From Chrysogorgia sp. JL179-B06 (taxonomy: Eukaryota; Cnidaria; Anthozoa; Scleralcyonacea; Chrysogorgiidae), in assembly GCA_035772405.1 (NCBI GenBank), contig JAYKKM010000472.1:1381501-1445500 (forward strand): a stretch of 64,000 nucleotides of DNA. Direction: 5' to 3'. Shown piece after piece: positions 45,048 to 56,142 of the stretch (within the stretch, counting starts at the first letter, position 1; each line of letters starts with the position of its first letter). Position numbers and translations under genes: made by a program. The notes below the pieces were generated by a model that saw only the letters and a list, made by a program, of their open reading frames with translations, made no database searches and was not told where the DNA came from.

Positions 45048-48000
45048 TTATAATGCATTATTAACAGCCCAAGCTGGTGCATCCAAGGGTGCTGTTCGCG
45101 ATGATGCAACACCCTCGCACCTTTCGAAAACCATTCGCTGTCCTTGCGCTCGCCGTTTTCTCGAAATTTTTTTATCAAGACTCACAAAAAACTTGTCCAC
45201 ATCTCCACTCCTCCATTTTAGGCGGTTCACGGTAAATTTTCTTGGCTGCACGGCTCTATCTACCTCTAAATCAGAGTCCGATGCAGACTCACCCAGGTCT
45301 GCATCCACATCCGACATTGAATGTTCAGATGACATGTAGTCAACATGCATGATACCTTTACATTTGCCTTTGGTTTCAGGCGAAATTGAGGTTGACTGCT
45401 CAAGGGCATTGAGCCTCAGCCTGCGTTTCTATAAATATAACAAAAACATAATTAATTTTGGTTGACAAGTTTTGCATGCACATGATAATTACACTTGTCT
45501 GGTCAGGCTTATATGCACTGCCATATGACAGACAGACAGTACTTGTCAATGACTCGATGCACAATGCACATAATTAAAGAAATCAAATTATGCAGAATGG
45601 GGCATATACTGTAAGCATCTCACTTATGCAGACCAAGTCAAAGAACAGTTCAGGAAAGCAAAAAAAATAAAAATACGTGCCTTATTTTATAATCTGCCCA
45701 ATACCTAGCCTGGACACTATAGCCTCTATTGGAAATCGAGAATGAGACTCTGGGCTTGCAAACTGCAAATATCACTTTGGGGAGTTAAATATTTGAACTC
45801 GGCCCGTGATTGGTAAAGCACTAATTATGTACGTTCCATGTCAATTTCAACCCAGAGGCCAGAACTCACCAGAAGCTGGATTTGAGTTTACAAATGTTGT
45901 ACTGTACTTTCACCACTCGAAGCTGGTCCTTTCAAAAGTAATAGTGTTTGCGGGGCTCTCCCAGTGAATAATCGTCACGGAGAGCAAATTGATGCACTTC
46001 AAGTGAAATATTTTCTGGGTAAGGTTGTCTTTTTATACATTTGATACTTGCTATGGGAAATCAATAGTGTTTCAAGCTGTTTACCTGGAATTTGCCTAAT
46101 TCTAATCTACTGACTTAAAGACCCGTTCACACGGGCAATTTTTGCTGAGATTTTTCTCCTCATGGGGCAGGGCAATTTTTGCTGAGATTTTTCTCCTCAT
46201 GGGGCATGTTACCCATGGCATTGCACAACTCGTTGAACCACTCAATCACATGCACCAAGAGGAGAAAAATCCCAGCAAGAATCACCTGTGTGGCTTAAGG
46301 GCTTAAGGCCGAACGCTGCTGTTATTTTCGAAGGACAGAAATATGGACAGGAGCTCCTGTACTGCAGCAAAGTCTCTATGTTTGTATCGGGCTATTGTAT
46401 ACTCATAAAATACTATAAACATTAAAAACTAATAACATCTTATTAGCAGTAATTATGGGGAAATATCGCAAGGTCTTGACAGACTTCGGTCATGTTGTAT
46501 GTACATAACAGATAGAGGTATGATATATTCATCCTTGGTCAAATAGCAATTTATGTAAGTGAATAATTGTAAGTGAACTAAATAAGATACATACATGTAC
46601 AGTATGCATATCGTTTTGTTTCTGATCTAATTTTCATGCATTGTTAGTTAATTGCCTTGCGTGCTCTTATGATGCATTTGCCACATGCCAGTAGACTGTA
46701 TCCAGTCCCTCCGGGTTGGGAGCCTTGAAGGTGGGAGTCCTTGCGGGCGGAGAAAACAGGAAAGTAGGGACTGTGTACAGGTCAACCTCGTACCCAGGGA
46801 CTTGTCTCCGCTCCCCGCCACGCCCCACGCTCGCTGCGAAAAGACCCTGGCACAGGCTGGTCACGTGTCACCAATTTTTTAGGTGATAACAAAAATTTTG
46901 TGGGAGGGGTCCTACAAAACATCTGTCACATTCAACAGTTCATATTGGAATAAAGTTTTGCGACCAAAGCAAGTTATTTCCTTGGAGAATTTATACTTGG
47001 GAACGAAAAGATGTACTTCCGACAGGATACGGAAAGTCATTGATCTTCTAAGAATATTAAATAAATGGAAAGTTCTTTGGAATACAATCGTTCAATACCA
47101 TCAATTGTTATTGTCATATCTCCGCTGAATTCCCTGATGAATGATCAAATTCATCGCTTGACTGGCCGTATTATATTGGTTTGTTGAGCGCGCGTGTACT
47201 TAGCAATCAATTGTGCGAGGAAAGCGAGTTTGAAAACGGACACTATATAAACATCGTGTTTTCTCACCCGGAGTCTCTTTGTTTCGTTCCAAGTATGGTC
47301 GAGATTTGATGCTGAGCAAACCATGTCAAGATAACGTATGTGCCGTAGTTGTTGATGAAGTTCATTGTCCGTGGATTGCTAACATCGCATTCTGCACCAT
47401 CTTCGAAGGCGCCATACTTCACGTTAAGTACACACAAGCTTAACAAACCAATATTACGGCCAGTCAAGCCATGAATTTGATTTGGAATTCAGCGAAGATA
47501 TGACAATAACAATTGAACGATCGCATTCCAAAGAACTTTCCATTTCAGGCAGAAGATGAATGACTTTCCGTATCCTGTCGGAAGGACAGCTAGTATATCT
47601 TTTCCCAAGTATAAATTATCCAAGGAAATAATTTGCTTTGGTTGCAAAACTTTATTCCAATATGAACTGTTTACAGTTACAAACAAGAGAGAAAAGAGAT
47701 ATAATTCGACGATTGCGCCGGTTCGATTAACTGTTGAATGTGACAGATGTTTTGTAGGACCCCTCCCACAAAATAAATTTTTATTATCACCAAAAAAGTT
47801 GGTGATTCTACGGTGACCAGCCTGTGCCAGGGTCTTTTCGCAGCGAGCATGGGGGCGTGGCTGGGAGCGGAGATAAGGCCCTGGGTACGAGGTTGTGTAC
47901 AGGTCTGTTGAAGTTGAGGTTCTTGACTCCGCCCTTGACACCCCCCCAAAATAATTCAGATATCAACTGCCTAAAATTATCTTCTAGTCTATGTATAAAG

Positions 48001-49980
48001 TGTTATTTATTTTCAAACATCAATTTGGTCAAGGACTCCCAACCTTCAGAGAAAGGAGGCACTGGATACAGTCTACATGGCCAGATAAAAACACACTAAC
48101 AACACATAAAACACAAAAAGTGCCCGGGGTAGGGTCATTACTACTCATGTGTTAACAACAAATCATCAACTAACCGTATTTAATCTACTCCTGATTCTCT
48201 GTCGATGGAGAAAATCCTTATCCAATTTATTGTCTTTAAGTGTTTTGCTCTGCTTCTTCGTTTTGAAGTGAACACGCATTGCAACTAAAACAAAATTTGT
48301 CAAATGTGAGAGATGTTCAGTACTGTAAACAATAAATAGAAAATCAATGACCAAGGGAGTGGTTGATTTTTACAGCAGAAACCGTATCCCGTGCGCCTAC
48401 AATTACTTGTGTACATCCTACAATTTGTCGCACACCAGTATTTTGTTATTGAGAGGCCTGTAAATGCTTTCTTCTTGGAATAAATTTATTTCTTTTATCA
48501 TTAAATGTATTGTTGACATCCCCTACTATTGGAGAGGCTAACTTGCAGTCTACAATTATTGTGTTCTCTATACTTTACCTCTTATCAAACTGGCAGATTC
48601 TTTTTCAATGGATCTCACACCCACCATTAGCTGCTGATTGACCTCTTGGTTTTCTACAGCAGCAAAACTTACAAAATATACAGTATGAGTACATTTAAAT
48701 TACAGTACTGATGTACAAAACAGTGGAAGTTGAATATTTTTTAAAGATTGAAAATGTACAGTATGGTACCATACAGTACAGTCCAACAACGGCCAAGAGA
48801 GGGGGCCAACATAATAAATTCGGGAAAGGTATTTTGCCCGAAAACAGGGAATTTGATAAACAATTTATACAAAGAATAAATTAAATGCTCCATATCATAC
48901 CTTTAAATACATGTACGGTACACCCTGTCTGACACCAAAATATTGCCAAACTGAGAAATTTATTAATTTACCCAATGCCTTGCTTATCTTCCCCAGGGCC
49001 CATCGGTAAAACAATTTAATAATAATTTACCTCTTTGAGAGATCCCAGCATTGTGGCTCACCATTCATGTCTTTTAAATTTTTGTATACCTCTCTTACAT
49101 TGGCCTAATAAATAAAACAAGGAAACCATTTATAATTGGATTTATGTAATAAAAATATTTAAACTACAAAAGTGGCGCGCTTTTTAGCACGGGTAGCGCC
49201 AAATACATCCTGGCGGGTCACGTGAAACATCCTCGATAGTGGAAAGTTTTTGGGAAATTTAACTTAAAAGCCAACATAAATAGTTAATACAGACCCCGCA
49301 AGTACAGGTATGCTGTATACTAGACAAGATACATTCAGATACATTCACAACAAATAAAACACAACAGTTTTAATAATAGAGTATTATAAACTTACCGTTA
49401 AAGTCTTGGGCAGTTTTCGATTTTTTTTGCGTTGATTGATGTCCTGGTTGTCGTCTTTTGGATTTTCTTTAACTGCTTGAAGAAGCTGGCTGTTAAAAGC
49501 AATCTGTTGGGCCATAAACTCCTTTAGTTGCGCTGCTATAGGTCCGACACCTTGACATTCGCCTTCGACAACTCTTGGTTCAACCACTTCAACATTACTA
49601 GTATTTGTGGCCTCTTCATCACTATTCTGGGTATAGTGGAGTCTAATGGGAGCCAATATATCCCTTTCAGTAACGACCCTTCTTTGCTGCCCCGATCGAA
49701 CAACACCAGCTACAGCTGGTGTAGTGGGTACAGTGGGAATGCATACTGAACTGAACCCAGCGACTGGCGATATATTTTCACTTTGTCTGACAAGAGGCGA
49801 AGATGTTGCACTTGGAGTGGAAGACGACGAACATCTGCTGGGCGAAGCCGAAGGAAAGTTTGCCGATTCTGGCGATGGCGGTTGTATTCGTCTGACGACG
49901 GTGGCAGCCGATCTAGTGCCTCGGGAATGTGCAGGTACGCTGTAATTACCAGTCCGTTTGTTTGGAGCAGTCCTTCCCAT
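45048..49980 (-). CDS. EnSpm accessory protein gene (multi-exon)
   Basis: Exons I can read: 49980-49396 (MGRTAPNKRTG, a Ser/Pro-rich N-terminus, then IAAQLKEFMAQQIAFNSQLL helix, ending KLPKTLT at a GTAAGT donor), 49104-49031 (ANVREVYKNLKDMNGEPQCW), 48284-48175 (MRVHFKTKKQSKTLKDNK, basic) and a last exon 45428-45048 (KRRLRLNALEQ, an acidic stretch, FTVNRLKWRSGDVDKFFVSL, DKKISRKRRAQGQRM). A further exon near 48570-48650 is likely but I could not phase it. The gene is divergent from the transposase and shares its upstream region. Animal EnSpm elements commonly have such a second gene; by analogy with plant TnpA it may bind the subterminal repeats (inference). The 45.4-48.2 kb intron holds insertions. 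Confidence 0.62.
46113..46305. mobile_element. short MITE with internal 38 bp duplication
   Basis: CTTAAAGACCCGTTCACACG at the left is inverted as CACCTGTGTGGCTTAAG at the right, with TTTTTCTCCTC/GAGGAGAAAAA deeper in the arms. The block GGGCAATTTTTGCTGAGATT...CATGGGGCA is present twice in tandem. It lies in the intron of the EnSpm accessory gene. Confidence 0.6.
46784..47894. mobile_element. 1.1 kb fold-back element carrying RecQ helicase fragments
   Basis: Ends AACCTCGTACCCAGGG and their inverse are flanked by an 11 bp direct repeat GTGTACAGGTC (46773-46783 and 47895-47905), a good target duplication. The arms are about 430 bp and diverged. Each arm encodes the same RecQ piece: on the minus strand of the right arm LQPKQIISLDNLYLG then DILAVLPTGYGKSFIF (Walker A), on the plus strand of the left arm a degraded version followed by ISPLNSLMNDQIHRL (motif Ia). 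The loop (about 47230-47420) holds CAVVVDEVHCPWI, the DEVH box of motif II. The target duplication length would fit a Mutator-like fold-back, but the superfamily is not proven. Confidence 0.75.
47906..49030. other. introns of the EnSpm accessory gene
   Basis: Apart from the exon at 48175-48284 and a probable exon near 48570-48650, nothing coding is seen. There are repeated TACAGTAC/GTACTGTA motifs, one of the sequence habits of this element. Confidence 0.5.
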
Positions 49981-50304
49981 ATCTTAAAACTGAGCAATGA
50001 ATTATTCAACGTCTTCCAAGGAAACTGAGTGGGCAGCTGTGGGCACAGAACAGTGAACACAAGACAATTTAGACAAAAGAAAAGACAACTTTACCGCCTA
50101 AAATCAAAATCGAACGTTTGTTGATTTCCGAACAAAGTCCAACAACTCGCACTTTGCCCAAACCAATCGCGTGTAAGCATTCATGCTTCGTGCACGTGAT
50201 AGCCTGTGCGTAGGAATTTCAGGTCGTACGCAGGCAGGCTGCAGGCAAAAGGCTACGTCCATATCAATATATCATATAGAATAATATAGGAAGATATACT
50301 TCAA
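49981..50304. promoter_or_regulatory. divergent promoter region of the EnSpm genes
   Basis: A 324 bp gap between the ATG of the accessory gene (minus) and the ATG of the transposase (plus). It must hold both start regions, with GC-richer sequence around 50110-50250. No TATA box can be placed with confidence; TATAGAATAATATAGG lies 10-35 bp upstream of the transposase ATG. Confidence 0.5.
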
Positions 50305-53300
50305 ATGGAAGCCTCTGGATCCTCATCCCGTGAGAAGAGAAAGTATTGTGGACATTGTGACGATTATGTGGCATTGAAAACATATCGTTGTCACGAAAAG
50401 TTATACTACATTTCAGCAGAAGCCCGTTGGAAGAAATGTGATGATATTTCATCGGATGAAGAAATTTCAACTTCAAGCCAAAACAATGATCACGAGTTGA
50501 ACATAAACAGCAGCGTGAATGATAGCCACACACAAGGTACACTTACCAATAATTCATGGTCATAGTGACAATTTCCTTGGCTTTGTTTACAGCACTTAAA
50601 TATTTCGAATTTGGGTATGACTATCAGTATGAGGTTAAAATATGGTGATATGCAATGTGATGTATGTATACTATGAGTAATGAGTATCAGTATGAGCTTT
50701 ATAAATTAAATATCAGACAAAACTTTTATAATTATTGACTATAATTTTTTGCACTTTTTATGTCCAGAAGATGTTTCTACGCCAATGTTTGACCCACAGC
50801 AACTATTACAATCTAATACTTCAGATGATAATAGTTCCAATGATGAGTGGATGTTTGTGGAAAAAGACCATCACAGTATTGGTCCAGAAATATGGAATAT
50901 ATCTGAAGAGGATATCAATGCTGATCTTAATGGTGGAAATGCATTCCCTCGTATACCGAATCGTGTAAACGTGACTCAAAGTAAATTGGATATAGTATCG
51001 CGGTGGATTCTTATTTTTTTATTCCTGTGGGCATACCATTGCTCGATATCAGAAACTGCTGTTGAGACACTGTTGTCCCTTTTCAGTGCTTTGTTTGATG
51101 TACTGGGAAGAATTTTTTCACCACTGGTAACATTCACTGTCTGTCTTCCAAAGACTTATTATGAATTCAAGAAGTATCTGGGACTTGAGAAAGATAACTT
51201 TGTTAAGTATGTTGTATGCACAAGCTGTGACAGTGTGTATACATTTGATGAATGCCATACACATGTCAATAATCAAAACATAACTAAAAACTGCACATAT
51301 ATACCATTCCCTAATCATCGACAAATTTTTCGACGAGTGGCATGCAATGAGCCACTTCTCAAAAAAGTTGTTCTAAAAAGTGGACAAGTTCATCTTTATC
51401 CTAAGAAAGTATACTGCTATAACAGCATTATTGAGACTTTAAAAAAAATTCTGAAAAGACCTGAATTTCCCATGAAGTGTGAACTTTGGAGGAAACGTGA
51501 CATTCCTACAGGATTTTTTGCTGACATTTTTGATGGGCAAGTTTGGAAGGACTGGCAATATGTAGAGGGCCAACCATTTCTGGCATCTCCTAACAATTAT
51601 GCCTTCATGCTAAATATCGACTGGTTCCAACCCTTTAAACATTCAGTTTATAGTGTTGGAGCTTTGTATATGGTACTTATGAAGTTGCCTAGAGCAGAAA
51701 GATTTAAGCCTGAAAATGTCATTTTAGTTGGTTTAATTCCTGGCCCAAAAGAACCAAAATTGAATATCAACAGTTTTTTAAAGCCTCTTGTGGCGGAACT
51801 AAACATGATTTGGAATGGAATAACCATTAACCCTAACAAATTAACAGTTCGTGCTGCTCTCTTGTGTGTTGCTTGTGACATTCCAGCAACTCGGAAAGTC
51901 TGTGGATTTACCGGCCATACATCCTCCCATGGGTGTTCAAAGTGTACTAAAGTTTTTGAAGGTGTTGTTGGACAGATGGACTATTCTGGATTTGAAGCTT
52001 CTCCTCCTAGAACAAATGGACAACACCGGCAGCAAGCCCAGCATATTTTGTACCAAACAACTGCTGGAGAAAAGGCAACCATGGAACAACTATATGGTAG
52101 TAGATACTCAGAACTAATGGCACTACCATACTTTGACTGTGTTCGGTACCATATCATAGATCCTATGCACAATCTTTTCCTGGGAACATCTAAGCACATA
52201 ATGCGGAATATTTGGCTTCGTGGTGAAAACCCAATCATAACCAGCAAGGACGTTTCAAAAATTCAGTCCAAGGTGGATAATGTTAAAGCTCCATCTGCTA
52301 TTGGTAGAATGCCAAGAAAAATAGAATGCAGCTATGGAGGATTCACAGCTGACCAATGGAAAACATGGACTATACTTTTTTCTGTCTTTGGTCTGTGGGA
52401 CATCTTACCTTCACCACACCTGGAAGTTTGGCGAAAGTTTGTAATGGCTTGTACCCTGTTTTGTTCACCAGTCATCACAGAAGGAAAAGCAAACTTGGGC
52501 CACACATACCTGTTTCAGTTCTGTGCTGATTTTCAAAAACTTTATGGAAAGGAAAAAGTGACACCCAACATGCATCTTCACACACATATTCTGGATTGTA
52601 TATTAGACTATGGACCCGTGTATTCATTCTGGCTATTTAGTTTTGAACGGTACAATGGTTTGCTGGGAAATTACATCACAAACCAAAGATCTCCTGAAAT
52701 TCAATTGATGAGAAAGTTTATCGATGATCAATATGTAAAGGATCTTCCATTTCCATCTGAATTTCAGGATACCTTTAGGCCAGTACTTGACCAACTAACT
52801 GCACATCTCTCTGGAACTCTACTGGTTTCATTGCAAAACTCTGCATCAAAAGAAATTATTGAAACCAGTCTACTTGCAATTGGGCCAGTCAGAAAGAATA
52901 ATGAAAAATGGAAGGTTTTTGAAAATTTCCCGTTATATGAATGCTGTTATCCTCACTCACTGGAGTACTTAGAACTTGATCAGCTTGACTTGTTGCAAGG
53001 AACATATGCTACTATTTTCGATGAAGTAAAGAGTACCTCAGTTACCCAGCACTTTCAAAAATTTTCATCAATTAAATTTGCTGGAGAGCAATATGGTTCC
53101 TGTGAGTCAAGAGGTGAACGCTCGTGTTTTGTGATGGCCAGGTGGTGCAGCCTTGGTGGACGAATCGATGTGACTGGTCTTGATCTTAGACCTGGTATGG
53201 TCAGCTACTATCTGCGCCAAAATGTTGAAATTGGATATCAAACTGTGACCTGTATTCTAGCAGCTGTAAGGTGGTTTTCCAAGCATCCACAACGAATGAA

Positions 53301-53469
53301 GCTCGGAGCACCTGCAGAAGTATGGTGCAGAAGCCTTTTTGAATTAGAAGGTAGTGCGAGTTTCATTCCTGTTCAGAGAATCTATTGCAAATTTGTCCCA
53401 GCTTATGATGTTATTGAACGAGAACAGGTGCTTGTTACCTGTCCGATACCTCGGAAATTTCAATGTTAA
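50305..53469 (+). CDS. EnSpm/CACTA transposase, two exons
   Basis: Exon 1 (50305-50536) encodes MEASGSSSREK and a Cys/His cluster YCGHCDDYVALKTYRCH; exon 2 (50768-53469) joins in phase as GAA (Glu) and runs 900 codons without a stop. The RNase H-like core has MLNIDWFQPFKHSVYS (first Asp, about residue 291 of the exon-2 frame), LLCVACDIPATRKVCGF (second Asp, about 377) followed by a GCSKC zinc insert, RYHIIDPMHNLFLGTSKHI, and NMHLHTHILDCILDYG with FWLFSFERYNGLLGN (Glu, about 633). These are the signatures of EnSpm/CACTA DDE transposases, which cut and paste the element by its CACTG ends. No lesion is visible, so the protein could be functional. An alternative first ATG at 50749 lies in the intron. 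Confidence 0.9.
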
Positions 53470-54000
53470 GAGTGTCAAGTGCATGATAAATTTCTTCCCA
53501 AAACTGGGATGGATCCAGTATAATCAGTTAGTACAGTAGCTGCTGGCTCCTGAGGCAGAGGGGGACCGTGTACAGGTATATTCGCTACTGTACTTTAGTT
53601 TATATATTGTAACTGACAACTGTATCATGTTATGTTGATATTATCTTATTTGGTCTCTATTACGGTATTTCATTTTTACTGACAATTGCCATGCTAATTC
53701 AAAAAAAATACTGTATATAATAAAAGGGAATAATGGTACCCCTTGTGCACCCCCTTGGGTAATGCTAGGGGTGTGCGCACCGCCTGCACACAATGCAAAT
53801 CCATCCCTGTACGTTCCACAACAGAGACCTTGATAACGTACAGTATGTTATAACATGATTACCATACAGTACTGTATAGTAGCTATATACTACGGTAGCT
53901 CCAAACCTAAACAGCTAAACCTATTTTTACACTGTAGCTAGTTTGATCCATTTACTCATACTGTAAAATTAAACAGGCAACCTCAAAACATTAAGTCTGT
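53470..54000. other. EnSpm 3' region
   Basis: No gene. AT-rich with several TACAGTA/TACTGTA palindromic motifs and possible poly-A context around 53715 (ATAATAAAAG). Confidence 0.5.
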
Positions 54001-54620
54001 CCACCATGGCACAAATATGTAATTTGTACTAAATTTACTACCTGACTAAATACTAGCAAATCTGAGTCATATTTACTTGTAGCGCAAATACGAATCAAAT
54101 AAAGCGTAAACAAACAGATTTGTGACACGGCGTAAATCTAATCTGAAATATATGCAAATTCGATATTTGCTCTGCATTTGCCTGTATTCCCTGTGTGGGA
54201 AATCTCTACATTTGCCCCGTATTTACGCCGATATTAAACTTATATCAAATTTCAATCTCTAAATTTGCTTCAGATTTACTCCAATCCTAAACTGGAGTAA
54301 ATGCAATTTTGCTTAACTTTCCACCATGGCACAAATATGTAATTTGTACTAAATTTACTACGTGACTAAATACTAGCAAATCTAAGTCATATTTACTCGT
54401 AGCGCAAATACGAATCAAATAAAGCGTAAACAAACAGATTTGTGACACGGCGCAAATCTAATCTGAAATATATGCAAATTCGATATTTGCTCTGCATTTG
54501 CCTATATTCCCTGTGTGGGAAATCTCTACATTTGCCCCGTATTTACGCCGATATTAAACTTATTCAAATTTCAAGCCCTAAATTTGCATCAGATTTACTC
54601 CAATTCTAAACTTAAGCAAA
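54001..54620. repeat. EnSpm right subterminal tandem repeats, 320 bp unit
   Basis: Two units start CCACCATGGCACAAATATGT at 54001 and 54321 and are about 95% alike. They do not match the left 229 bp units closely, although both are rich in AAATTTGC/TTTGCTC-type hexamers. Confidence 0.85.
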
Positions 54621-54682
54621 TGCAATTTTTCGTGCAGTGTCGGGTGGTCATTTTATACTCTCGGGCAGTAATTAGTAGGACC

Positions 54683-54850
54683 GAACAGCGTTTGGGCAGT
54701 CTCGGGCAGTAATTAGTAGGACCGAACAGCGTTTGGCGAAAGCAAAAGCATAATGAAGTTTGGCGAAAGCAAAAGCATAATGGCGTTTGGCGAAAGATAA
54801 ATAGCGTTTGGCGAAAAGATAAATGGAGTTTGTTGTGGCGAAAGAAAAAT
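54683..54850. repeat. minisatellite next to the MULE right end
   Basis: A second partial copy of the MULE end (to about 54722) is followed by about five units of GCGTTTGGCGAAAGCAAAAG / GCGTTTGGCGAAAGATAAAT type, 22-29 bp each. The unit GAACAGCGTTTGG directly flanks both MULE end copies, so the array seems to have grown across the insertion edge. Confidence 0.65.
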
Positions 54851-55404
54851 AATTATATAAATGTCGCGTGGTGATTGCGTGTCATGGAATATTACCCGAT
54901 TTTCGGTCCCAGTATTGAACTAGCTATATAGAGCTATATAATACTGCATCCTCTCGTCTAGAATTCACGATTATCCTTAATTGTCAAATGGCCTTGAATT
55001 CACGATAATCATGAATCCTAGCACTTAGCCTGCCAGCAGGCGCTGTTAAAATTCAAAATGGCGGCCTCCGTTTTGAAATTTTAAACTGACCATAAATAAC
55101 AGCGTTTATAACCCTTCCAACATGGAATTCAGTAAAAACCTATACACTACCATGGAACCCATGTAATTCATTAAACATAGAATTCAGTAAAAACCTATAT
55201 ACTCCTATGAAACCGATGGAATTGACGAATAACCGATGTATTAAATTCAGTCATAGTGAGTCATATTGTTAACCGACGTAATTTCTCAAACAAAGATCCA
55301 GAACTAACCTTAAACCTAACCTTGCAAGCGTGGAATTCAGTGCTAACCCGTGGAATTCAGTGCTAACCCATTGAATTCATTGCTAACCCGGGGAATTCAG
55401 TGCT

Positions 55405-56142
55405 TTTTTTAAATTTTTATTTAACTTTGCCAAATTACACAATATAATTACACAGTATTACAAGAGAGAGACGAAAGGACCTGGCCGGGTTATCATCACA
55501 GCTCCGTAGGACGTATCCACAGGAGCCAATTACGATGAGCCCTTACACAAATACATTAGATACAAACATATAAAAGTAGAGAGATTAAAAACTTTAAAAT
55601 TTAAAAACAGCACGCTTTTATGTTAAGCTGATCAAGGTTTCTGGCGGAGTGACATTTTACACATACAGATTTAAATGTTATTGGATTGTCCGGATCGTAA
55701 ATGCTCATAAGGCATTTTTTGTATTTTATTTTAAGTTTGCGTTTAAAAGTCATTACGCTTTGTGAGAGATCTCTTTGCTCTACTGATAAGCAGTTCCATA
55801 CACGACCAGTGCGTACAAAGTAGCTGTTCTGAAATGACACTGATTTGCATCGAGGAATGTTTATCAATGTTCCTGACTGGGAATTATGTTACGTGTTGTT
55901 CGTAACTGCTGCTTAATATGAACCAGACCTTCGGTTGTAATGTGAACTTTCCCCAAAAGGATTCGAAAGAACAAGACTAAGTCCTGGACTTCATGCCAGT
56001 ATGTTATTGGCAATACGTCTAACCTCAGCAGCCGCTCCCGGTAAGGAACATTTGTACGAAAAGGCAGATTCAACAAAAACTTTGTAGGTCGTCTCTGTAC
56101 TCTTTCCATAAGTTTCACGTATTTAACCTGCTGAGGTGCCCA
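55405..56142 (-). pseudogene. outer LINE: C-terminal end and 3' UTR
   Basis: The outer ORF2 resumes with LWAPQQVKYVKLMERVQRR and LLRLDVLPITYWHEVQDLVL and ends in the frame 55867-55601 (FQNSYFVRTGRVWNCL ... CVKCHSARNLDQL, a CCHC-like cluster at the end). The 3' UTR runs to 55405. Confidence 0.8.

Larger units (their letters stand above)
43256..54639 (+). mobile_element. EnSpm/CACTA DNA transposon, 11.4 kb, inserted in the MULE right terminal repeat
   Basis: The ends are perfect inverted CACTGCACGAAAAA (43256) and TTTTTCGTGCAGTG (to 54639). Flanks are TCA on the left and TCG on the right, fitting the 3 bp target duplication of CACTA elements with one CpG-type change. The uninterrupted site is preserved in the MULE left terminal repeat (GCAGTCTCGGGCGGTC in inverse). 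Inside lie subterminal repeats on both sides and two divergent genes, plus younger insertions. The transposase frame reads open, so the element could have been active recently. Confidence 0.88.
34160..54682 (+). mobile_element. MULE (Mutator-like) DNA transposon, nested and degraded
   Basis: The left terminal repeat is 34160-34443 (284 bp). The right one is its inverse at 43012-43255 plus 54640-54682, split by the EnSpm insertion. Both start (outer end) GGTCCTACTAATTACTGCCC and carry ACTGCCCGGGAGTATAAAAT direct repeats. The transposase gene lies inside, on the plus strand. Without nested inserts the element would be about 5.4 kb. Long terminal repeats, a MULE-type transposase and captured domains fit Mutator-like elements. 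No 8-11 bp target duplication is visible: the right flank holds a partial second copy of the end (to about 54722), which may hide it. Confidence 0.8.

Noticed and set aside
50305..53469. hAT or Harbinger transposase
   Set aside because: The LNIDWFQPFK, CDIPATRKVCGF plus GCSKC, and NMHLHTHILDCILDYG patterns with CACTG ends and a 3 bp duplication fit EnSpm/CACTA, not hAT (8 bp) or Harbinger (3 bp TWA).
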